From NCBI RefSeq assembly GCF_946478805.1, contig NZ_CAMLDC010000007.1, positions 166,824 to 230,823 of the forward strand: a stretch of 64,000 bases of DNA, read 5' to 3'. Made by a program: the position numbers and the translations under genes. Source of the DNA: an uncultured Fluviicola sp. Its GTDB lineage: Bacteria > Bacteroidota > Bacteroidia > Flavobacteriales > Crocinitomicaceae. Numbering within the stretch: the first letter of the stretch is position 1; every line of letters begins with the position of its first letter. This document shows positions 35,213-41,025 of this stretch, one piece after another. The notes beneath the pieces were generated by a model that saw only the letters and a program-made list of their open reading frames with translations, did no database searches and was not told the DNA's origin.

Positions 35213-35470
35213 TTACTTATCAATCGAACCGGTAACGCGTTTCATGAATTCGTTGAGCGCATCTTTCTGAGATTTTCCAGATTTGATTTCCCTATGAACC
35301 TCTATCGCTCCGGAGAAATTGGAGAGTAGTTCTCCAATGACATCCAGCTCTTCATCTTTCAAACCAGGAGCATCAATCAAGTGTTCCAATGTTTCGATAG
35401 TCTCGTTCACGTAGTCTTCATCATTTTCCTCGATGAAAGCTACCATATGTTTAATTACCGGCAACCGCAT
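35213..35470 (-). CDS. DUF6952-like small protein
   Basis: An acidic, all-helical protein of 85 residues (IKHMVAFIEENDEDYVNETIETLEHL; LKDEELDVIGELLSNFSGAIEVH; a Lys-rich tail KRVTGSIDK). From memory it matches a Bacteroidota family (DUF6952) regularly found next to thioredoxin and peroxiredoxin genes. The start at 35470 lies 20 bases inside the thioredoxin gene and gives the family's usual MxLPVIKH opening; an alternative start at 35446 would lose it. Function unknown. The linkage suggests a role with the peroxide-reducing pair. Confidence 0.75.
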   Translation of the reverse strand: MRLPVIKHMVAFIEENDEDYVNETIETLEHLIDAPGLKDEELDVIGELLSNFSGAIEVHREIKSGKSQKDALNEFMKRVTGSIDK

Positions 35471-35765
35471 CTCTGACCTCTTGAATGATTTCCACTTTAT
35501 TTCCTTGAGCTTGTTTTACCAATTTTCCTCCTACAAAGCCAGCGAAAGTCGGCAGATTCGAAACATCCGCAAATTTGCGTGAGTTTGGCAATTTCTCTGC
35601 ATCCACGTAATAGAATTCTATTTCAGGATTTTCCTCAGCCAACCGTTTGAACTTTGGTTTGGTGATCTTACAGTTACCACACCAGGATGCCCCGTATTGA
35701 ACCATCACTTTCTGATTGGCGCTCAATAACTGCTCTAAATTGTCTTCCGTTAACTCTGTAAACAT
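35451..35765 (-). CDS. Thioredoxin-family protein (CGNC active site)
   Basis: Cytoplasmic thioredoxin-fold protein of 104 residues. The active site is WCGNCK (C29, C32) instead of the classic CGPC, which shifts redox potential; the cis-proline loop is in NLPTFAGF. No signal peptide. It is five bases downstream of the peroxiredoxin gene and overlaps the DUF6952-like gene, so it is probably the dedicated reductant for that peroxiredoxin. Confidence 0.88.
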   Translation of the reverse strand: MFTELTEDNLEQLLSANQKVMVQYGASWCGNCKITKPKFKRLAEENPEIEFYYVDAEKLPNSRKFADVSNLPTFAGFVGGKLVKQAQGNKVEIIQEVRDAVAGN

Positions 35766-35770
35766 GATTC

Positions 35771-36388
35771 TTAGTGTTTGCTTAAATAATCTGCTGTACT
35801 TGTACGATCAGCTTTCATCGCATCTTTCCCTTCTTCCCAGTTTGCAGGACATACCTCACCGTGTTTCTGAACGTGTGTATATGCATCAACCAGGCGAATG
35901 TACTCGTGTACGTTGCGTCCTACAGGCATGTGGTTAATTGATTCGTGGAAAACCGTTCCCTCTTCATCAATCAGGTATGTTGCACGGTAAGTAACGTTGT
36001 CACCTGTTGAATCCTCATCATACGGATCGAAATCCAGGATGTCCAGTTCTTCTGCCAAACGACGCGTTGAATCTGCAATCAATGGAAACTTAACTCCTTC
36101 AATTCCTCCATTGTCTTTTGCCGTGTTTAACCATGCAAAGTGAACTTCAGCCGTATCACAAGATGCACCGATAATCAATGTGTTGCGTTTTTCAAAATCA
36201 GCAGCTGCCTCTTGGAAAGCATGGATTTCCGTCGGACATACGAACGTGAAATCTTTCGGGTACCAGAACAACAATACTTTTTTCTTGTTTTCAATTGCAT
36301 GACGCAATACATCGATTTGGAAAGTATCTCCCATTTCATCCATTGCATTTACCAATACGGAAGGAAATTTTTTACCTACTACACTCAT
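35771..36388 (-). CDS. 2-Cys peroxiredoxin (AhpC/TSA family)
   Basis: Cytoplasmic peroxidase of 205 residues that reduces hydrogen peroxide and organic hydroperoxides. The peroxidatic Cys is C51 in FTFVCPTE; the resolving Cys is C180 in GEVCPANWEEG; the C-terminus carries the typical YLSKH helix. First gene of the operon with thioredoxin and the DUF6952-like protein. Placement close to OxyR and Dps suggests peroxide induction. Confidence 0.92.
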   Translation of the reverse strand: MSVVGKKFPSVLVNAMDEMGDTFQIDVLRHAIENKKKVLLFWYPKDFTFVCPTEIHAFQEAAADFEKRNTLIIGASCDTAEVHFAWLNTAKDNGGIEGVKFPLIADSTRRLAEELDILDFDPYDEDSTGDNVTYRATYLIDEEGTVFHESINHMPVGRNVHEYIRLVDAYTHVQKHGEVCPANWEEGKDAMKADRTSTADYLSKH

Positions 36389-36404
36389 TTTTATTTGTTT
36401 TTAT

Positions 36405-36604
36405 TTATTAAGATTCTAAAACTTTAAGATTTTAAGATATCGGGACTTTAGTATCGTTCAAAGTCTGAATATCGTCCAAAAAATCAATTTTATTTGCTAC
36501 ATCAATTTTCAGAAAGAATTGAGGGTTTTCCTATGAGATAAATCAGGTTTTGGTATGATTAAGAATTTATTCAAGTCTTAAAATCCTGATGTCTTAAAGT
36601 CAAA
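36405..36604. repeat. Intergenic inverted short-word repeats
   Basis: The gap between the peroxiredoxin and dps genes holds CTTTAAGATTTTAAGA words at its left (about 36409-36450) and their inverted form (TCTTAAAATCCTGATGTCTTAAAG) at the right (36575-36599). The arms are imperfect. No gene is present. Confidence 0.5.
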
Positions 36605-37051
36605 TCACTTACCCAGCCACGCTGCAAACATCCAGTTCGTTTTCTCTTTTTCACGAACCAGGTCACTCATCATTGCATTTGTCCCTTCATCTCCCAAATC
36701 AGCAGATTCGGTCAGGATTTCACGCTCCAGTTTCAGAATTGTTTCCTGGGCACTTAAAATGTACGTCATACCTTCTTTTCCTTCGTGAATGGTTGCGTTT
36801 TCTTTCAATGCACTATTTTTAAGATAATCCTCAAATCGGTGAAGGGGAGTGATTCCAAGAGTAAGGATTCGTTCCGCCAGATCATCAATGATTACTTGTG
36901 TTCTGGTATACAATTCCTCGTATTTCAAATGCAATTCAAAGAAGTTGCTTCCCTTTATGTTCCAGTGAATCGCCCGCAAGTTTTGATAATGTACTTGGTA
37001 TGTTGCCAAAAGGCGGTTCATCTTATTATTTAAATCTTGTTGTGAACTCAT
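36605..37051 (-). CDS. dps: Dps-family DNA-binding ferritin-like protein
   Basis: A 148-residue four-helix protein that stores iron and protects DNA from peroxide. The first helix carries the family signature AIHWNIKGSNFFELHLKYEELY with the inter-subunit ferroxidase ligands H29 and H41, followed by D56/E60 in IIDDLAERI. Length fits the family. A TATATTTG-like -7 box (minus strand, 37167-37174) lies about 115 bases upstream, and a long hairpin would form in the leader. Divergent from oxyR. Confidence 0.9.
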   Translation of the reverse strand: MSSQQDLNNKMNRLLATYQVHYQNLRAIHWNIKGSNFFELHLKYEELYTRTQVIIDDLAERILTLGITPLHRFEDYLKNSALKENATIHEGKEGMTYILSAQETILKLEREILTESADLGDEGTNAMMSDLVREKEKTNWMFAAWLGK

Positions 37052-37074
37052 AGTTATTGTTTTTGTAGTCTAAT

Positions 37075-37139
37075 AGACTAAAGACAATAGACCCAAGACT
37101 ATCATCGGTCCGTTGTCTTTGGTCTTCTGTCTTTAGTCT
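37075..37139. repeat. Long imperfect palindrome in the dps-oxyR gap
   Basis: Outer arms AGACTAAAGACA (37075-37086) and TGTCTTTAGTCT (37128-37139) match perfectly; inner arms AGACCCAAGAC (37089-37099) and GTCTTTGGTCT (37115-37125) differ at one position. The hairpin would lie in the dps leader. Confidence 0.8.
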
Positions 37140-37166
37140 TTCAACAATTCAAAGGTGCAACTATTT

Positions 37167-37174
37167 CAAATATA
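37167..37174 (-). promoter_or_regulatory. Possible -7 element for dps
   Basis: TATATTTG on the minus strand matches TAnnTTTG. No TTTG occurs at the -33 position, as could be expected for an activator-dependent promoter. Confidence 0.4.
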
Positions 37175-37217
37175 AATGTTATTGATTAACTTTATAAATC
37201 CATAGAATTAATTTATA

Positions 37218-38138
37218 ATGATTTCCCCACAACAAATCACATACATTTTGGCGGTCTATGAGACAGCTTCAATCAGTCGGGCTGCGGAACAATGTTTTGT
37301 AACTCAACCTACACTTTCCATGCAATTGAAAAAAGCAGAGGAATTACTCGGACATCTCGTTTTTCACCGCGATACGAATTCCATGGAATTGACAGATTTC
37401 GGGAAATCATTAATTCCCCTTTTGCAACAGATCCAAGGAGATTTTGGAGCAATCGACCGGATCAGTCAAATACATTCGGGGACATACAAGGAACGTTTAA
37501 GAATCGGTGTTATCCCTACAGTAGCAGCCTATTTATTATTGGATAATTTTCAGGAATGGCAGACTTTACTTCCAACGACCCAAGTTTTTGTGGAGGAATT
37601 GAAAACGGAAGAACTGATAGAAGCCCTGGATCAACGCAAAGTCGACCTGGCAATTCTGGCGGGTCCTTTGAATCAGGCAAATTACCGTATAACACCGATG
37701 TTTTCGGAAGAGATTTTAGCTTATGCTCCAAGTGTTCCGGGCGAGATTTTATTAGTTGACCAATTGAAAGATCTGCAACCCTGGCTTTTGAACAAGGGAA
37801 ACTGCCTGCGCACCCAAATGATGCAGTTTTGTGCCATTAATGATGATTTACCCTCCAGTTGGAATTACCAGGGAGGAAACATGGATTTGTTGATGCGCAT
37901 GGTCGATCAGCAAGGTGGTTATACCCTGATTCCTGAATTCTATCATCCATTCGTGAATCAAAGTACCGAATTCAAATCAATTCGCGATAACCACGGCTCT
38001 TTTCCCGGCCGGTCGATCATTGCTGTGAGTGCATTCCGCCATGCAAATTGGGATTCAATGGAGAAGATTATCCGATCTATTCAGCACAAGTATGGAAAAC
38101 CGGTTTCGAAGGAATTGGAATTGTTGAGTTGGAAGTAG
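37218..38138 (+). CDS. oxyR: LysR-family peroxide regulator
   Basis: A 306-residue LysR-type regulator. The N-terminal HTH (ITYILAVYETASISRAAEQCFVTQPTLSMQLKKAEE) is followed by a ligand-type domain with GNCLRTQMMQFC: C196 and C205 are separated by eight residues exactly as the redox pair C199/C208 of E. coli OxyR, in the same CLR-Q-M-FC context. It lies divergent from dps and near a peroxiredoxin operon, which supports the peroxide-sensor call. Control of those genes is inferred. Confidence 0.9.
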   Translation: MISPQQITYILAVYETASISRAAEQCFVTQPTLSMQLKKAEELLGHLVFHRDTNSMELTDFGKSLIPLLQQIQGDFGAIDRISQIHSGTYKERLRIGVIPTVAAYLLLDNFQEWQTLLPTTQVFVEELKTEELIEALDQRKVDLAILAGPLNQANYRITPMFSEEILAYAPSVPGEILLVDQLKDLQPWLLNKGNCLRTQMMQFCAINDDLPSSWNYQGGNMDLLMRMVDQQGGYTLIPEFYHPFVNQSTEFKSIRDNHGSFPGRSIIAVSAFRHANWDSMEKIIRSIQHKYGKPVSKELELLSWK

Positions 38139-38219
38139 CAATTATTAATTGAAGGACTATTAGTGAGGTACTCTCTTTATAATTGATAATTTTGTAATTG
38201 ATAATTCTCAATAAAAAAT
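38139..38219. repeat. AATTGATAATT-word repeats
   Basis: The short gap between oxyR and the carbonic-anhydrase-like gene contains ATTAATTGA, ATAATTGATAATT and AATTGATAATT words that can pair with each other. Confidence 0.45.
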
Positions 38220-38732
38220 ATGGCTCTTATAAAATCATGCAGAGGAATAGAACCTCAATTCGGAGAAGATATTTACCTGGCTGAAAACGCAACAGTAGTA
38301 GGTGATGTAGTGATGGGTGATCGTTGCTCCGTTTGGTTCAATGCGGTCATTCGCGGAGATGTGAATTCGATTCGCATGGGAAATCAGGTGAATGTGCAGG
38401 ATGGAGCTGTGATCCATTGCACTTATGAGAAAACGAAAACAACTCTTGGAAACAATGTTTCGATCGGTCACAATGCCTTGGTTCATGGATGTACGGTCGA
38501 AGACAACGTGTTGATCGGGATGGGATCTATTGTGATGGATAACTGTTATATCGAATCCAATTGCATCATTGCTGCAGGAGCTGTGTTACTGGAAAATACA
38601 CGTGTGGAAGCATGGAGTGTTTATGCGGGTATTCCGGCAAAGAAAGTGAAAACCTTATCTCCTGAATTGTTTGAAGGAGAAGTACAACGCATCGCGAATA
38701 ATTACGTGATGTATTCCGGATGGTTTAAGTGA
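38220..38732 (+). CDS. Gamma-class carbonic anhydrase-like hexapeptide protein
   Basis: Left-handed beta-helix protein of 170 residues (trimeric in relatives). Repeated hexapeptides run through most of the sequence, and the three zinc-ligand histidines are at H66 (VIHCTYEK), H84 and H89 (SIGHNALVHGC), as in the YrdA/PaaY/CaiE branch of gamma-carbonic anhydrases. The N-terminal NAVIRGD motif also fits. Enzyme activity in this branch is variable, so bicarbonate/CO2 interconversion is only probable. It is downstream of oxyR on the same strand, 81 bases apart. Confidence 0.85.
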   Translation: MALIKSCRGIEPQFGEDIYLAENATVVGDVVMGDRCSVWFNAVIRGDVNSIRMGNQVNVQDGAVIHCTYEKTKTTLGNNVSIGHNALVHGCTVEDNVLIGMGSIVMDNCYIESNCIIAAGAVLLENTRVEAWSVYAGIPAKKVKTLSPELFEGEVQRIANNYVMYSGWFK

Positions 38733-38790
38733 AACAAGTTCAAAAAGTGTAATAGTTCAAAAGTTTAAACAATTGAACTATTTGAACAAA
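38733..38790. repeat. GTTCAA/TTGAAC-word inverted repeats
   Basis: AGTTCAAAAAG, AGTTCAAAAGTTTAAACAATTGAACT and TTTGAAC occur in both orientations and can fold into a hairpin; the same word family recurs at 35134-35180. Confidence 0.5.
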
Positions 38791-38794
38791 AAAA

Positions 38795-38814
38795 GCATCA
38801 GCCGTAGCTGATGC
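38795..38814 (-). terminator. Terminator of the 537-residue secreted-protein gene
   Basis: Stem GCATCAGC/GCTGATGC with a four-base loop and T7 on the minus strand. Confidence 0.85.
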
Positions 38815-38841
38815 CTCTTGTCTGGCTTTTGGGTTTTTGAT

Positions 38842-40455
38842 TTAGATTGCCAGGTAATTTTTTAGATCATCGGACGTTTTCACTTGTTTCGTAATGTTTT
38901 CCATCCGGAATTCAGGCGCTTTTGCATTAAGATCGATAGGTTTGTCTTTCTCCGATTTAAGGGAGTAGACTTCACCACTATCAGTAAACAGTAAGAAAAT
39001 ATTCTCTCCTTTAGAATTACAGGTAATTTGCTTCGGGTCGAAACTGAAAGAACCGTTTACATTCTTGTCAATCAGGCAAAGGATGTTTTGGTTTTTAATC
39101 TCTTTTTGAGTGGACGCATCCAGGTATTTGGGAGAAAAACTAATGGCATTCCCAACTTGATAGATCTGGTCGCAGTTGTAAACTCCGAACTTATCACAAT
39201 TCAATCCTCTTACCAGGTTCGGGTATTGATGACCTTTGTCGCCTCCTCCGGGAAGCAAAGTATTCCCTTTTCCAACGGCTATATTTTTGCCTGCATTCCC
39301 TTGATTCACATTATTGTTGGTATTATACTCCGCCCAGATCAGTGCAATCAGAGGCTCAGCATATTCCGGACGTACCTTCAGTTGGAAATCCGCAGTAAGA
39401 TCCTGTGCTACACTTTCTTCAACCTTTTGAGGGGATTTTTTAGCAAGGCTGCGGTAAGCTTCGCGAGTATCTTCATCGAGCGTCACAACAGTATAGGGTT
39501 TGGAAGTAACATAGGAGATTTTTGCCTCTTTCTTGTCTCTGATTTCTGCATCTCCCTGGACAGCTTCTTCAAATGCATTTTCTTGTCGAAGTTCCGGATT
39601 ATTGGCCGGAGCAAATAAATCTCTTTTTAGAGTTGTCCATTCACCGGTTTGATCATCCATTTCATAGAAGTTGACTCCCGGAGCTTTCTTCGTGCAATTG
39701 AAATCGATCGAAATGTCCTTTTGAAGTGTTAGTTTCTGCCCGTCCTTTGTTCCACGGATTTCATACATTCCTGCAGAATTGAAAAGGTATGTACCTGTTT
39801 TATCCTTGAAGGTCATTGGAAGCCCGGAGAACAGGATCTCAGCCGGATTGCGGTATTCCGTATAACTCACTGTATAATTTCCATAAACAGGCTTTCCATT
39901 TGCATAAACAACCGCATTTGCAGGAATGTGGATCTGACTTCCATTCGGATGAGTGAAGACACCACCTTTTGAATTGTCCACAGAAAAATCGAGTGCCGGG
40001 TTTCCTGCATCTTTCATATTCGTGCGGTGATAGGTTCTCATATCCGGAGCAGCATCGGTGTAGATCCGGAAGCCGTGAAAGTAGTTTTTCGCATCTTCAC
40101 GGGTTGTTGCACCTGTCTGTTCGATCCAGACTATTTCCGGTTTGTCGATCTGAAGTTTGGGGAGCAACTGGTTGAGGCGGTACATCCGGTCTTCGTTCAA
40201 TTGATTCTGATCAAAATCGGCACTTTCCTTGTAACGGGTATAAACCAATTCGATACGACGGATCTTTTTCGATTGAAGGTCTTTCAAGGATTTCGATTGG
40301 GAAAGGGTCTCATGTGAAAAGGTGCTTGGAATTTCAATACACTGTCCTTTTTTTGGAGCCACTTTTTCCACTTCCAATTGCTGGTGGCTTGTTTGCGAAT
40401 AACTTATCGAAGTGATAAATAATATGGTCGCGATGATCGGTAGTCTCAGTTTCAT
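38842..40455 (-). CDS. Large exported protein of unknown function
   Basis: Exported protein of 537 residues with a signal peptide (MKLRLPIIATILFITSISYSQ). Residues about 155-260 (GGVFTHPNGSQIHIPANAVVYANGKPVYGNYTVSY, FSGLPMTF, FNSAGMYEIRG) resemble the ZU5-like/beta-sandwich module seen in many uncharacterised Bacteroidota surface proteins. A charged, flexible region (about 290-380) follows. There is no T9SS sorting domain or lipobox, so it is probably periplasmic. It is monocistronic within the redox cluster, with no evident functional link. Confidence 0.65.
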   Translation of the reverse strand: MKLRLPIIATILFITSISYSQTSHQQLEVEKVAPKKGQCIEIPSTFSHETLSQSKSLKDLQSKKIRRIELVYTRYKESADFDQNQLNEDRMYRLNQLLPKLQIDKPEIVWIEQTGATTREDAKNYFHGFRIYTDAAPDMRTYHRTNMKDAGNPALDFSVDNSKGGVFTHPNGSQIHIPANAVVYANGKPVYGNYTVSYTEYRNPAEILFSGLPMTFKDKTGTYLFNSAGMYEIRGTKDGQKLTLQKDISIDFNCTKKAPGVNFYEMDDQTGEWTTLKRDLFAPANNPELRQENAFEEAVQGDAEIRDKKEAKISYVTSKPYTVVTLDEDTREAYRSLAKKSPQKVEESVAQDLTADFQLKVRPEYAEPLIALIWAEYNTNNNVNQGNAGKNIAVGKGNTLLPGGGDKGHQYPNLVRGLNCDKFGVYNCDQIYQVGNAISFSPKYLDASTQKEIKNQNILCLIDKNVNGSFSFDPKQITCNSKGENIFLLFTDSGEVYSLKSEKDKPIDLNAKAPEFRMENITKQVKTSDDLKNYLAI

Positions 40456-40566
40456 ACGTTTAATTTTTTCGAGGTTCCAGAGTATAATGTCAAAGAAGTA
40501 AAAAGGTAAACGCGAAAACTGATTTTTATTATAAAAAAACTCTCGAAAGAACCTTATTTTTGAAAT

Positions 40567-40914
40567 ATGAAAGAGATCGGATCAAGGGAAGACGTGGAAT
40601 TGTTGGTGGAGACCTTCTACCAAAAATTGCTTGAGGATGAGTTGGTTTCGCATTTTTTCTCCAAGCTCGATTTGAAAGAACATTTACCCAGGGTGGTTCA
40701 GTTCTGGAGTTTTATCTTATTGGATGAAGCCGGGTACAGTGCCAACATGATGGAAAAACATGCGAAATTGGATTTGAAGGAAGAATCGTTTGAACGCTGG
40801 CTCAAATTATTCCATGAAACAGTGGATCAATTTTTTGTTGGAGAAAAAGCAAATCTGGCAAAACAACGCGCTACCTTAATTGGCTGGACGATGAAAACGA
40901 AATTCATTAAATAA
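40567..40914 (+). CDS. Group III truncated haemoglobin
   Basis: Haem protein of 115 residues, slightly short for the class. Alignment in memory with Campylobacter Ctb gives B10 tyrosine Y18 (ETFYQKL), the FWSFILL helix E, proximal histidine H65 (MEKHAKLDL) and G8 tryptophan W79 (FERWLKLF). Such proteins bind oxygen or NO; nitrosative or peroxide defence would suit the neighbourhood. A TATTTTTG element (40555-40562) ends five bases before the start codon, hinting at a leaderless transcript, but no -33 is visible. Confidence 0.82.
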   Translation: MKEIGSREDVELLVETFYQKLLEDELVSHFFSKLDLKEHLPRVVQFWSFILLDEAGYSANMMEKHAKLDLKEESFERWLKLFHETVDQFFVGEKANLAKQRATLIGWTMKTKFIK

Positions 40915-41025
40915 TTGAAAATTTAAAATGGACAATTGAAAAGGGGGATTCTTCTAAAGGAAGGTAAATTGTGCTGCTAAACTAGTATTCTAAAACTTTT
41001 CAATTTTACAATTCTCATTTTTCAA
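40915..41025. repeat. AATTGAAAA-word inverted repeat between convergent genes
   Basis: TTGAAAATTTAAAATGGACAATTGAAAAG-like words at the left (from about 40916) recur inverted at the right (CTTTTCAATTTTACAATTCTCATTTTTCAATT, about 40997-41028). The long arms could act as a bidirectional terminator. Confidence 0.5.

Noticed and set aside
39028..39618. 196-codon plus-strand frame
   Set aside because: Antisense to a gene with a signal peptide and terminator; no domain recognised.
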